Of a stretch of 58,550 bases of DNA, positions 24,316-33,412 are shown piece after piece. The notes beneath the pieces were generated by a model. It searched no databases, had not been told where the DNA came from, and worked only from the letters and a program-made list of their open reading frames with translations. The stretch is from assembly GCA_031549115.1 (NCBI GenBank), contig JAVBQJ010000145.1, positions 1 through 58,550 on the forward strand, written 5' to 3'. The stretch comes from JAVBQJ01 sp031549115. Lineage in GTDB: Bacteria; Verrucomicrobiota; Lentisphaeria; Victivallales; Victivallaceae. The first letter of the stretch is position 1. Every line of letters begins with the position of its first letter. The position numbers were made by a program, and so were the translations under genes.

Positions 24316-26376
24316 CTACTCGATCTTTATGCGCAAAACCGCCAATTGTCCCGGGTCCACCTCGATATGAAAGCTGTTTGTCGCCGTGGCGATCTCCTGC
24401 TCCGAGAGCAGTTCGGCAACGGTGTCGGCCCGACCCTCCTTGAGTTCCACCGTCACTTTTGATACGGCAGTCGGATCGAATTGTTCCCGGGTATCGGTAT
24501 ATTTCGTTACGCCTTTGTTGTTGAATAAATAAAGCAGATAACCGTCCTGCGTTTTATTGATTCCATATTGAATATCGCCGGTGACGCGCAACGGCAGCAC
24601 CTCGGAAACAATTCGGGCGAGAAGCTCATCGATAAGCGGCCGGGAAAGCATATATTCCGGTGTTGTCAAAATGACATGACCCGCTCCGTATTCATGCAAA
24701 GTGAATAATGCGCTCCCGTTCTCATCCGCCTTGATTACGGTCGCGCTCTGCCCCTCCCCCGTGAACCCTTCCGGAAAATCGAAGGTTTTCAGGTGAACGG
24801 CATTCACCACCAGCGTCCCGCCGCCACGGACATAATCGACGAGCTCTTCGGCCATACGCGGATCGGGTTCATAATCCCCCAGCAGAATCGCAACCTTGTA
24901 GGCGGCCAGATTCCGCAACACCTTATCCGGTGACGGTGCGTCCGGGTTGAAGACGTCGAAAATATCACCGTAAGGCGAGTTGTAAAGGCACCCTTCCACC
25001 CCTTGGCGGATGGCGCTTTTGCGATCGGAAACGGGAATGATGGTGCTCATAAAGGCATCGATCATCGCCAATCCCGGCGGATAATCGTCCGTGCGGGCCC
25101 AGGCGGGCCCTCCCGCGGCAGTCTGTACTTGCACATACGGTGTAAGCAGAGCCACCGGAGTATAGGGAACGCCGCGATCCGGATTTCTGCGCACGACATC
25201 GTAGAATTCCACGGTATCCTCTCCGTAGGGGGTGAGCCGGTATTCGCCGTCGGCTTCATCCAGACGGAAGAGGGTGCCGTAGGCCGATTCGCGGTGCGCC
25301 ATGAAAGCGCCGGAGAGCCAACTCAGATAATGCGCCCGGCGCACCAGCGATTGGGACATGCCGCTATACGGGGTAAAACGGCCTTCATCGTAAGAGTAGT
25401 GGGTTTCGGCGAATTCTCCCTTGGTATCGAAGCCGTTGTAAAAGCTGGCGATGTACCAGCTCCAGCGGGTTTGGAACTGCCGGGCGGCGCCGCGGGTGTA
25501 AAACATCGATGGTTGCCAACGGTAGGTTTCATAATCCGGGCCGGTCGAATTGGTGGTTTCCAGGAAAAGATGGCCGGCGCCCTTGTTGGCGGCGATGTGC
25601 GCCATGTTCCAATAGGCGTGCATGATGATCATATTCTGCGGATCGTTGTAAAGGAACGAGGCGAATGTATCGAAAATGTCGTGAAAATAACGGGTGATAT
25701 CCACCGCAGTACGTTCATATTGATATTTTTTCAGGCCCTTGTCGTACTCCTCTTGGGTTATGTTGCCTTTTTTGAGTTCCGCCGCGAATCGGGACGCGAT
25801 TGCCGAAAGATAATCGTTGCACCATTCGTCGACGTTGAACGCCAGAAAATGCGGGTGTGACTTTTTCCAGTTTTGAAACTCCTCCATTTCCCAGCGGTAG
25901 TTCGTGTCGAAAATGTATTGTCCTTCGCGCATTCTGGAGATCACGGTATAATAGCGGTCGTTTGCTTCCAGCAGATCGGCGACACGCCAGAGTTCCGGCG
26001 TCAGAAAGTGCCGGAGCGCCAGCGGCTCTTCGCCGGAACCGATTTTCCGGAAATCGACCGGCGGCCAGGTCCGCAGGCACAACCATGATTCTTTGAATAG
26101 CGGCAGTTCGACGAGCTTTTCCGTTCCGGGTACGATTTTGCTTTTGTCCGTCTCCATCGCTCCGGTCAGAACACAATGCCAGGCGCCGCCCTGGTCGTCT
26201 GCCCAGGGCGAGGCGCTGAAAAAGTCGAACATCATGCGCCACGGAATATTTTCGCTCCGATTCGGACTCCAGGCCGGATCGACCTCGAAGTCCGTCCGTT
26301 TGACCCAATTCTCCGCGGAAGCGCAAACGGAGAGAAATATGCCGAGCGCCAGACTGAGTTTCATTCGTTTTTTCAT
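24316..26376 (-). CDS. Secreted glycosidase-like protein of unknown family
   Basis: A 686-aa protein with a signal peptide (MKKRMKLSLALGIFLSVCAS). The central part has barrel-like strands (HPHFLAFNVDEWCNDYLSAI, NMIIMHAYWNMAH, GAGHLFLETTNSTG), and aromatic-rich segments typical of glycoside hydrolases. Residues about 490-600 resemble the GATase-like beta-galactosidase trimerisation domain (VAILLGDYEPDPRMAEELVD, GGGTLVVNAVHL). A C-terminal beta domain ends it. It lies 27 bp downstream of the pseudopilin stop in the same transcript. No strong ribosome binding site is seen, so Met5 is an alternative start. An exported glycan-active enzyme is likely; substrate unknown. Confidence 0.72.
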   Translation of the reverse strand: MKKRMKLSLALGIFLSVCASAENWVKRTDFEVDPAWSPNRSENIPWRMMFDFFSASPWADDQGGAWHCVLTGAMETDKSKIVPGTEKLVELPLFKESWLCLRTWPPVDFRKIGSGEEPLALRHFLTPELWRVADLLEANDRYYTVISRMREGQYIFDTNYRWEMEEFQNWKKSHPHFLAFNVDEWCNDYLSAIASRFAAELKKGNITQEEYDKGLKKYQYERTAVDITRYFHDIFDTFASFLYNDPQNMIIMHAYWNMAHIAANKGAGHLFLETTNSTGPDYETYRWQPSMFYTRGAARQFQTRWSWYIASFYNGFDTKGEFAETHYSYDEGRFTPYSGMSQSLVRRAHYLSWLSGAFMAHRESAYGTLFRLDEADGEYRLTPYGEDTVEFYDVVRRNPDRGVPYTPVALLTPYVQVQTAAGGPAWARTDDYPPGLAMIDAFMSTIIPVSDRKSAIRQGVEGCLYNSPYGDIFDVFNPDAPSPDKVLRNLAAYKVAILLGDYEPDPRMAEELVDYVRGGGTLVVNAVHLKTFDFPEGFTGEGQSATVIKADENGSALFTLHEYGAGHVILTTPEYMLSRPLIDELLARIVSEVLPLRVTGDIQYGINKTQDGYLLYLFNNKGVTKYTDTREQFDPTAVSKVTVELKEGRADTVAELLSEQEIATATNSFHIEVDPGQLAVLRIKIE

Positions 26377-26403
26377 GGACTTATCTATTTTTTCGTGAGG
26401 TTA

Positions 26404-27132
26404 TCAATAATGATGCCAGGCGTAGGGCGATGTGGTGCTCGCATCCTTCGGCCAACCGATATATCCGGCAATGGTTTCACTGTAAGCTTCATTGTCACTG
26501 TGGTATTGGGTCATGGAGCCGTCCAATCGGCCGATATTGGCGGCATAACCATGGCGGTAGGATACATTGCTGTCATAGGCGTTGTAAAGATGACCGACCG
26601 CATACAAATAGGTGAAATGCGTCGCCGAGTAAAGCTCGGTTCCGATATCGCCGAACATCACCACCTGCGTGGGAGTGACCACGCCATTGAACATCGACAG
26701 GCGTTTGGTCCTGCTGTCCGCCATATACCCCAGCGAATAATTGACGCCGATGGAGTAAATCGCATAATCGTTGAACGCCCAATACCCCTTGTCGGCATAC
26801 GGCAGGGCGGCACCGGCCGGACACGTCCAGATCTTGCCGATGTTCAGGTACGGGTGAATCAAGGCGGGCGAGCCTGCGGAATTGATCACCGCGCTTCCGC
26901 CTTTGGGTACGGACATGGTGGGAATCCATTCATCGTAGTCGTTCGTGTAAAAGGTAAACCCCAGAAACAGTTGCCGCATATTGGAGCGGCAGGAGATTTT
27001 TTGCGCACTCTGGCGCGCTTTTGACAGCGCCGGAAGCAGCATACTGGCGAGGATCGCGATAATGGCGATGACAACGAGGAGTTCTATCAGCGTGAAACAA
27101 CTCCTGCAAACGGTTTGCTTTTCCTTTGACAT
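26404..27132 (-). CDS. Pseudopilin-like protein, internal start within the long ORF
   Basis: A 242-aa protein from ATG 27132. AAGGAG is 7 nt upstream, which strongly favours independent initiation. The leader MSKEKQTVCRSC is followed by FTLIELLVVIAIIAILASM and LLPALSKARQSAQ. The C-terminal motif is HGYAANIGRLDGSMTQY (H-X9-DG). If made only as part of the 953-aa product, its cleavage site would lie about 720 residues from the N-terminus, where prepilin processing is not expected. It is followed by the secreted 24316-26376 gene. Confidence 0.88.
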   Translation of the reverse strand: MSKEKQTVCRSCFTLIELLVVIAIIAILASMLLPALSKARQSAQKISCRSNMRQLFLGFTFYTNDYDEWIPTMSVPKGGSAVINSAGSPALIHPYLNIGKIWTCPAGAALPYADKGYWAFNDYAIYSIGVNYSLGYMADSRTKRLSMFNGVVTPTQVVMFGDIGTELYSATHFTYLYAVGHLYNAYDSNVSYRHGYAANIGRLDGSMTQYHSDNEAYSETIAGYIGWPKDASTTSPYAWHHY

Positions 27133-29265
27133 TTTGTTCTCCTTGATTTTTTGAGCGAGGAACTCGCAGTTGATAACCTTCTCTTTGAGGGCATTCGGTG
27201 TATAATAATAATGATTGCTGCCTTCAAAACCGATTAACGGATCGGTCATTTGCCGGTCATGGAGGACAATCGCCAGATTCTTTTCTTCCCGCAGCAGCTC
27301 CAGGAGCGCATCGGCGTTGCCCGTCATGTCCCGGCGCAATTGAATGAAGCGAATCTGATTGCGCGTGGAGCGAAAGTGGCAATAGGTCACTTCGGCATAG
27401 CGGCAAAATTCCGCAAGCGCCTCCCGGTGCACTTTTTGCGTACAGGCTTGCCGCAGCAGCTCCACGCCGGCCCGCCACTTGAGCGACATCCGCTCAAAGA
27501 CGCGGAAGAAGACCTCCTCGGGATATTTGGAGCGCCAATACTCCAGATCATCATAGGGAAAACCCAGCATGGTGGAACGCCAACCGGTCGGCGTTTCAGA
27601 CAACAGCACCGCCGGACCGAAATTCTGCGGCCCGTTATAGAGCGCACAGGCATGGCGATCGTACGGGAACTCGGAAAATCCCTCGGCAAAAAGGCGCGTT
27701 GCCTCCAGTACCGTCGACGCGGCGTCGCCGTAAAGCTCCCGGCATAATTCCTCCAGGCTGCGATCCAGCAGACCAAACATGATCGTCGGTTTCCCGCCAA
27801 GCGTCCAAGACAGCATAAGGTCCTTGATGCCATTTGCCTGAAGATTTCTTATGTGCTTCTCCACCAATGACAATACAGGTATATACGGCGTCGCGCTCAT
27901 TTCCCAGGAGTTGTTGATCTGCATCTTGGCGGCAATACCCAAATTGCGGGATCGCGCCAAATCCCAATGCTCCTGCGCTCTTTCGGATGGTCCGGGATGG
28001 GATAACGAATAGTCCACCACCGAGTCCGCAATGTCTTCGCACGCCGTCGGAACCCCCCATTCGCTGACGCTTAAAACGGTCACCCCCGCCGGCAATCGCG
28101 CCACGATTTCCGGCGTACATTCCTGCGGCCACTGCCAGGTGTTGATCAGGATTCGCGCCTCCGGCTTGGAGCTGCGTATTCCTTTGATTTGCGCACAGAG
28201 GCATTCGACGAAAATATCCGCGGTATCACGGGTGGAACATCTGGGGCACTTCTCCTGCAAGCCGGGGGTAAAGGCACAATTTGTCTGATTCTCGGAGGCA
28301 TTGATGAAAAATACCCCTTCAATATCCGGACATGCCGCAAAGAGCTCGCTCATGCCGTTTTCAAGCATTTGCAGAACCTCGCCCTGCGAAACACACAAGC
28401 ATGGGGTGTCTTTGAGAGTCGCCCCCTCCAGATCGCGAAAATACTTCCGGTACGATTGCGGAATCACCCGGGGCTCATTGAAGTACAGATAGATTCCGAC
28501 GCCATAGCGGGCGGCCCGCTCACAGAGGCGGTTGAGGTTGGCGCGGCGGCGCTCAAAGCCGCAGGAAATTTGCGGAGCGCGGCCGAATTCGGACATCTTG
28601 TAGAGAATGGCCTGAAGCCAAATGGCGTTGATCCCGGTTTGTTGATATTCGGCAAAAAGTTCCTCCGGAAAGGCCGCCAATGTATCATCGTCAAAGGCAT
28701 TGGCATAGGAAGCCGAAAAGGGATAAATCATACGTAGACCATCCGGAGAACGCGCCGGAACCGTGACGCAATTCCGGAAGGAAAAGGCCGGAAATGATTG
28801 GCCCATACCGGGGAATGTTTCTTTGAGCATCGTTCCAATGGCTTGTGCCCGGACGATTTCCTGCGCATTGAATTCCTGCCAGACAAGCGGGGACGCTTCC
28901 GGTTTGGTCGACCCCAGTTTATGCCAGAGGAAATCGTCCTCTTTCAGGAGGAATGCCAACTCCTCCGCATCGATATCCAGAAGCTCCAAAATTTGCCGGT
29001 AGGGCAGCAGGTGCCAGTTTTGACGCAAAAGGGTAATGTAGCCCCGCGTGCGCCAGGTCGCACACAACTCCGGCGAATACGCTTCCAACCCCATCCACTT
29101 GGCGCACTGCAAGGCGGAACCGGCGGGCGCCCGCAACAACGCATCCATTTTTTCGACCGGGATCATATTCCAGTTGCGAAAAATAAAACACAAGACACTG
29201 TTGGGGAAATGCATAAAAGCGAGTGCCGGACACTGTTTTCCTGCGGGCAAATCCGAAAGCATCAT
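26404..29265 (-). CDS. Glycosidase-like ORF reading without a stop into a pseudopilin
   Basis: A 953-aa open frame. Residues 1-711 form a cytoplasmic-looking protein: an alpha-helical N-terminal module (about 40-120), then a GH20/GH84-like barrel region with YGVGIYLYFNEPR, a CPRC motif, and SVSEWGVP. It is related to the 50401-53028 protein (compare SWEMSATPYIPVLSLVEKHI with SHEVATVPFVPVPSLLFEKY) but lacks its C-terminal beta domain. At KIKENK the frame continues directly into MSKEKQ of a complete pseudopilin. The pseudopilin has its own ribosome binding site, so the long product is probably a stop-loss read-through. GAAGGGA precedes ATG 29265. Confidence 0.7.
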   Translation of the reverse strand: MMLSDLPAGKQCPALAFMHFPNSVLCFIFRNWNMIPVEKMDALLRAPAGSALQCAKWMGLEAYSPELCATWRTRGYITLLRQNWHLLPYRQILELLDIDAEELAFLLKEDDFLWHKLGSTKPEASPLVWQEFNAQEIVRAQAIGTMLKETFPGMGQSFPAFSFRNCVTVPARSPDGLRMIYPFSASYANAFDDDTLAAFPEELFAEYQQTGINAIWLQAILYKMSEFGRAPQISCGFERRRANLNRLCERAARYGVGIYLYFNEPRVIPQSYRKYFRDLEGATLKDTPCLCVSQGEVLQMLENGMSELFAACPDIEGVFFINASENQTNCAFTPGLQEKCPRCSTRDTADIFVECLCAQIKGIRSSKPEARILINTWQWPQECTPEIVARLPAGVTVLSVSEWGVPTACEDIADSVVDYSLSHPGPSERAQEHWDLARSRNLGIAAKMQINNSWEMSATPYIPVLSLVEKHIRNLQANGIKDLMLSWTLGGKPTIMFGLLDRSLEELCRELYGDAASTVLEATRLFAEGFSEFPYDRHACALYNGPQNFGPAVLLSETPTGWRSTMLGFPYDDLEYWRSKYPEEVFFRVFERMSLKWRAGVELLRQACTQKVHREALAEFCRYAEVTYCHFRSTRNQIRFIQLRRDMTGNADALLELLREEKNLAIVLHDRQMTDPLIGFEGSNHYYYTPNALKEKVINCEFLAQKIKENKMSKEKQTVCRSCFTLIELLVVIAIIAILASMLLPALSKARQSAQKISCRSNMRQLFLGFTFYTNDYDEWIPTMSVPKGGSAVINSAGSPALIHPYLNIGKIWTCPAGAALPYADKGYWAFNDYAIYSIGVNYSLGYMADSRTKRLSMFNGVVTPTQVVMFGDIGTELYSATHFTYLYAVGHLYNAYDSNVSYRHGYAANIGRLDGSMTQYHSDNEAYSETIAGYIGWPKDASTTSPYAWHHY

Positions 29266-29279
29266 AATAATCCCTTCAT

Positions 29280-29338
29280 GTAGTCACGTAGTCAGGTTGT
29301 CTTGTATTAATTATAGTCTATTTTTCGTTTTTTGTCAA
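29280..29338 (-). promoter_or_regulatory. Promoter and tandem operator-like repeats of the 29265 operon
   Basis: On the minus strand TTGACA (complement of 29333-29338), a 17-bp spacer and TATAAT (complement of 29310-29315), a near-consensus promoter. In the leader, GTAGTCA occurs twice in tandem (29280-29286 and 29288-29294), a possible binding site for the divergent GntR-type regulator. Confidence 0.8.
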
Positions 29339-29425
29339 GAGAGCGCATTGAGATTATTTGATTTTTTTTCGTGGCGGGTGTAAAGTGATAATGGATGAAT
29401 CTCGATTGGTTTAAATAAGGAAAAA

Positions 29426-30469
29426 TTGCGAATGGCAGGCGAATTGTCTTTGTATTTGAAAATTGCCTTGGATCTTCGTGATCAACTCCGCCAAGGAGCT
29501 TTTGAGTTTGATTTCAACCGCTTTCCTTCACGCTCCTCGATTCGGGAGCGTTATAAGGTCAGCAACATGACGGCCTGCCGGGTCCAAAATGAACTGGTGC
29601 GGATGGGGGTGGCCTACAATGTCCGCGGCAAGGGGCTCTTCGGGCGGATTGACGCGGAGGACCCGGAAAACCTGGCGGAAACAAAGCTGCCGATCAAAGA
29701 GGTTTTGATTGTATTTCCCTCCCCCGAGGCCCCGATCTTTCCGATATCGGACATCGCTCTCGGGGCCGAGGCCAAGTGCCGCGAACTGGGCATTCCGTCG
29801 CAGCGGTTGATTTTTTCCCACGGCAAAAGCTCCCGGTCGCTGCAGCTGAGGGCCGGAGAGGGAATGGTGGTTCCGTTTTGCCTGGATCGCGATTTCTTCG
29901 CCAGCATTGTGGCGAATTTCCGGGGGCGGGTGGCGGTATGCAACAATTATTTCCCGGGCACGCACTGTGTTTTGATCGACAATGTCCGCGCCATGCGCAC
30001 AATTCTGGATGCGCTGACGCAACTGGGCTGTCGCAGTTTTCTTTTTTGCACCAGACATTTTGTATCTTTGGGGATGGCGAATTTGTGGGAACGCGATGAG
30101 TCGTTCCGCGATGAAATTGCCCGGCGCGGTTTGACCAGCCTGGTATACGAGGACGGCAATATGTCGAAATTGGTCCGCGACCTGTCATCCGGCGCGGTAA
30201 AAACCGACGCCATTGTCGGGCTGACGGATGAATTCGCGATCAAGTTGCACTCCATGCTCAAGGAGGCCGGAATGAAACGCATTCCCGTGATTACGGGAAT
30301 CGACGGGAATAATCCGCGCGGACTGCCCTTGCCGCCGGGAACCCTCTCGTGGCAGGTGGATTATCCGGGCATGGGCGCCAGAGCGGTGGAACTTCTGGCG
30401 GAAAGTTCCATGTCGGATTGGGTCCTGTCACGTATTGTCCGCGTCCCCGGAGCGCTTCTGCAAGTATAA
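29426..30469 (+). CDS. GntR-type HTH regulator with LacI-like sensor domain
   Basis: A 347-aa protein. The N-terminal winged helix contains FPSRSSIRERYKVSNMTACR and VRGKGLFGRID, and the effector domain shows LPIKEVLIVFPSPEAP, FVSLGMANLWERDESFRDEI and TDAIVGLTDEFAIKL. TTG 29426 has AAGG 5 nt upstream; ATG 29432 is the alternative. It is divergent from the glycosidase/pseudopilin operon at 29265, its probable target. It is convergent with the second GH38 gene. Family assignment is from the HTH pattern and domain order; ligand unknown. Confidence 0.85.
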   Translation: MRMAGELSLYLKIALDLRDQLRQGAFEFDFNRFPSRSSIRERYKVSNMTACRVQNELVRMGVAYNVRGKGLFGRIDAEDPENLAETKLPIKEVLIVFPSPEAPIFPISDIALGAEAKCRELGIPSQRLIFSHGKSSRSLQLRAGEGMVVPFCLDRDFFASIVANFRGRVAVCNNYFPGTHCVLIDNVRAMRTILDALTQLGCRSFLFCTRHFVSLGMANLWERDESFRDEIARRGLTSLVYEDGNMSKLVRDLSSGAVKTDAIVGLTDEFAIKLHSMLKEAGMKRIPVITGIDGNNPRGLPLPPGTLSWQVDYPGMGARAVELLAESSMSDWVLSRIVRVPGALLQV

Positions 30470-30474
30470 ATCGC

Positions 30475-30533
30475 CAGGCTTTGGGCGCCATAAGGATGCG
30501 ATAGATTTTTCGGCCATTCGTGCAATATCCAGG
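30475..30533. repeat. Half copy of the palindromic REP/MITE-like element
   Basis: Nearly identical to the right arm at 11940-11996, including GCGCCATAAGGATGCGATAG and TTTTTCGGCCATTCGTGCAA. The left arm is absent. It lies just after the stop of the regulator, between convergent genes. Confidence 0.85.
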
Positions 30534-30561
30534 CCGGCCGCAACTGCGAAATTGCGGCCGG
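30534..30561. terminator. GC-rich hairpin between convergent genes
   Basis: CCGGCCGCAA (30534-30543) pairs perfectly with TTGCGGCCGG (30552-30561). No T-run. Together with the adjoining half-element it may terminate both converging transcripts. Confidence 0.6.
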
Positions 30562-30568
30562 GAAGGCG

Positions 30569-33277
30569 TCATTCCAGGCGCCAACGCAGCTTGAATGTGG
30601 CGATTTCCCAGGCAGAGAGCGTCAACGACAAATCCGCCGGACGCGGGTTGTCTTCGTGCAGGTCGATTTTTTCCACTTTCTCCAGTTGGTAATCGCTCTT
30701 CAGCCGGGCTTCCGCCATGGTGTCCGATAAATTCACCAACCGTACGATGGCGCTCCCGGGCTCATGATCGCGCGTCGGCGCAAAGGCGCTCAACACCGCC
30801 GCCCCGTCCAACTCCAGCAACGACCGGTGTTCGACGTCATTGCCGCCATGCCGGACGAGGTAACTCAAAAATCCGCTGCGGTACTGCTGCGCCATACCGG
30901 CCAGCGCGGCATTTCCGGCCTGACCGGGAAAAACACCATAGGCATACTCAAAGCGCTGCGTACCCGGATTTTGCGATTCCGCTTCCCCATTGGTCTGGGG
31001 CGTTCTCCTGAAGTTGCGCAACAGCGTTACGTAAAGCTTGTCGCCCCGACAGGAAATTTCTTTGAGCCCGTAGCGGCTCATGAACACCGTGGAACCGGCT
31101 TCGGAGCGCTTTCCGGCAATGCCGGAAAAATTCTTTTCCTCCGGATCGAATTCCCGGAAACGAATGCTTTCGTCCCCGGTCAATCTGCCCTCCGGGCGCT
31201 CGGTCACATAAAAACTCTGACCGGCAAAATACCCTCCGGCCAGCCCGGTCGGCACCGCCAGGCGGATGCGGCAGTCCTTTACGGTGTTGTCCACATCGGT
31301 CGTCAGCTTCACCAGGCGCGAACCAGCCTCCAATTCCACCGTGGAGCGGATCGTCAGGGTGGTTTTGGGGCCCTCTTCATGAATGCCGCAGAATTGCCGG
31401 TGTATGCCGCCCCGGAACTCCAGCGCCTGCGTCAATACATATTGCCGCTCGATTTCAAAGACGGTCCGGATCGCCGAATCGTGGAGGAGGCGCAGTTGAA
31501 CGCCGCAATTGGAATCGAGCAGCGTACCGGAATTCACCGGTTTGGCGTAATTCCAGCCGTCGCCCATGTCGCGGTCGATCATAAAGGTGTTGAAGCCTTC
31601 GACGCGGCGGCCGTTTTCGCAATCCGTCACGGCGAAGGTGCCGTCTTTTTTCAGCTCCACTGCAATCAGCCCATTGGATGCGCACAATTCGCCGGTTTTC
31701 ATCGAACTCCAGTCCCGCACCGGCGTATCCGCGGGAAGGATCCGGAATGTATGCCACGCACACCCACGCAGTTCCGCCGCAAAGGAAATCGTATAAACGT
31801 CGTAATGCCGGAAGTCGTAACGGTGAAAATTACACCGGCAGTTCGGCAGGACAGCTTCAATGGTATACGGAATTTCCCGGCCGGCCGCGTCGTACAACCG
31901 GAACGCGTTCAACGTTTCGTAGCCGAAGTATTCGGTGTATTGCTTCGGATAATGCAACGGGAATCGAACTTCCGCCCGGATCACGCCACTGTATTTCAAC
32001 GGCAGCGGGTTGTAAACGCGCAAATCATAGCGTCCTTCCGGGTCCGCTTCCGCGATTTCCACGCCCGGCGTGAAGCCGCAGGCCACGCATTCGGCGCGCT
32101 GATCCACTCCGGTCAAACGGTCGCGGTCGAATTTGAGGAAATCCTCCGTCAATACCGGACGAAGCTCCTGAATCTGGCGGAAACGGTACAACATATCCTG
32201 GTGCACCGCGTCGATCGAACAACCGCAGATGGAATCGTGCGGATGATTGCGCAATAAATACTGCCACGCAAGCCGCAACAACTCCGGGCGGCACGGAATG
32301 CCGCGCACCAGGCTTGCCGCCATCACCGGCTCCAATTCCAGCTCCAACAGATCCGAGCAGATGTCATTCCAGCGCTTCATCGGATAACGCGCGGACAAAG
32401 TATGCGTAAGTACGGCCTGGAAGCTGTTCGCCGGAATTCCCGGGTAGACCATTTCACCGCGGAAAAGCGGCAGCGATTCGCGGCGCTCCGCCAAGTCTTC
32501 TCCGATTTGACTGAAATCGGAGAATTCCACCGTCGCTTGCGGGTACAGCTCGCGCAGCCACCGCAGGTATTGCGGCACCGCCCGGTGAATCGGACCGTGA
32601 TCGACGGCATCCATCAGGATCACCAGTTCCGGATTGCGCTTGCGCAGCTCCTCAATGTGCACATAGGCCCGGCGCTTGAATTCCTCCTCGCCCAGCGGGA
32701 TATCCCAATAACCGGCGACGTCGCCGGTAAAGTCGCAGTACGATTGCCGCGCCTCCATCCGGTAGAGCAGCACTTCACTGCCGTCGGGAGCCTGCCACCG
32801 GCGGAAATTGCAGTTTTCATCGGCGATTCCGCGCCAGGCCGCGGCCAGCTCCAATCCGCTCAGGCGCAGCAGTTGCGGCGCCTGGGCGATATTGCCGAAC
32901 ACATCGCACATGTAACCGCAAGGCAGCATGCCGCCACCGAATTCGTCCGCGATCCGTTTGCCGAACTGAAGGTTGCGGATCAGGCTTTCGCCCGACACCA
33001 GAAACATATCGGGCATACAATACCAGGGGCCGATTTTCAGCCGGCCGGTCTGAATCTGCCGCCGCAGGCGCTCGCGCCATTCCGGTTTGACCTCCAGAAT
33101 GTCCTCCAACACCAGCGTCTGGCCGTCAAAGACAAAACATGCGAAATCCGGATCGTCCTCCAGGGTATTCAGAACTCCTTCCGCCGTGTCGATCAGATAC
33201 TTGCGGAGCTGCTGAAACGGCATATACCATTCGCGGTCCCAGTGCGTTCCCTGGACATAATAAATTTTCAAGCTCAT
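30569..33277 (-). CDS. GH38 alpha-mannosidase, cytoplasmic
   Basis: A 902-aa retaining alpha-mannosidase. ATG 33277 is preferred over the longer frame because GGAG sits 6 nt upstream and the protein opens with MSLKIYYVQGTHWDREWYMP, the GH38 zinc-site motif (His12, Asp14). GYMCDVFGNIAQ carries the expected nucleophile Asp125. The helix and C-terminal beta domains follow (NPLPLKYSGVIRAEV, GETIRFREFDP-like segments). No signal peptide. It is downstream of a secreted glycosidase-like gene in the same direction with 135 bp between, so it is probably cotranscribed with the 35801-36523 pseudopilin operon. Longer than the first GH38 and only distantly similar to it. Confidence 0.92.
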   Translation of the reverse strand: MSLKIYYVQGTHWDREWYMPFQQLRKYLIDTAEGVLNTLEDDPDFACFVFDGQTLVLEDILEVKPEWRERLRRQIQTGRLKIGPWYCMPDMFLVSGESLIRNLQFGKRIADEFGGGMLPCGYMCDVFGNIAQAPQLLRLSGLELAAAWRGIADENCNFRRWQAPDGSEVLLYRMEARQSYCDFTGDVAGYWDIPLGEEEFKRRAYVHIEELRKRNPELVILMDAVDHGPIHRAVPQYLRWLRELYPQATVEFSDFSQIGEDLAERRESLPLFRGEMVYPGIPANSFQAVLTHTLSARYPMKRWNDICSDLLELELEPVMAASLVRGIPCRPELLRLAWQYLLRNHPHDSICGCSIDAVHQDMLYRFRQIQELRPVLTEDFLKFDRDRLTGVDQRAECVACGFTPGVEIAEADPEGRYDLRVYNPLPLKYSGVIRAEVRFPLHYPKQYTEYFGYETLNAFRLYDAAGREIPYTIEAVLPNCRCNFHRYDFRHYDVYTISFAAELRGCAWHTFRILPADTPVRDWSSMKTGELCASNGLIAVELKKDGTFAVTDCENGRRVEGFNTFMIDRDMGDGWNYAKPVNSGTLLDSNCGVQLRLLHDSAIRTVFEIERQYVLTQALEFRGGIHRQFCGIHEEGPKTTLTIRSTVELEAGSRLVKLTTDVDNTVKDCRIRLAVPTGLAGGYFAGQSFYVTERPEGRLTGDESIRFREFDPEEKNFSGIAGKRSEAGSTVFMSRYGLKEISCRGDKLYVTLLRNFRRTPQTNGEAESQNPGTQRFEYAYGVFPGQAGNAALAGMAQQYRSGFLSYLVRHGGNDVEHRSLLELDGAAVLSAFAPTRDHEPGSAIVRLVNLSDTMAEARLKSDYQLEKVEKIDLHEDNPRPADLSLTLSAWEIATFKLRWRLE

Positions 33278-33412
33278 TTTTTCTCCAATATGGCACAACC
33301 GTAACGCTGCAACGTCCGGGTTCATATTGATTCGATCCAGATTTACCGCTTCCATATAAGTCAGGGCGCGGACTCTATTCATCCCCCTGTTCGCCTCCGG
33401 CAAACAAGCATC

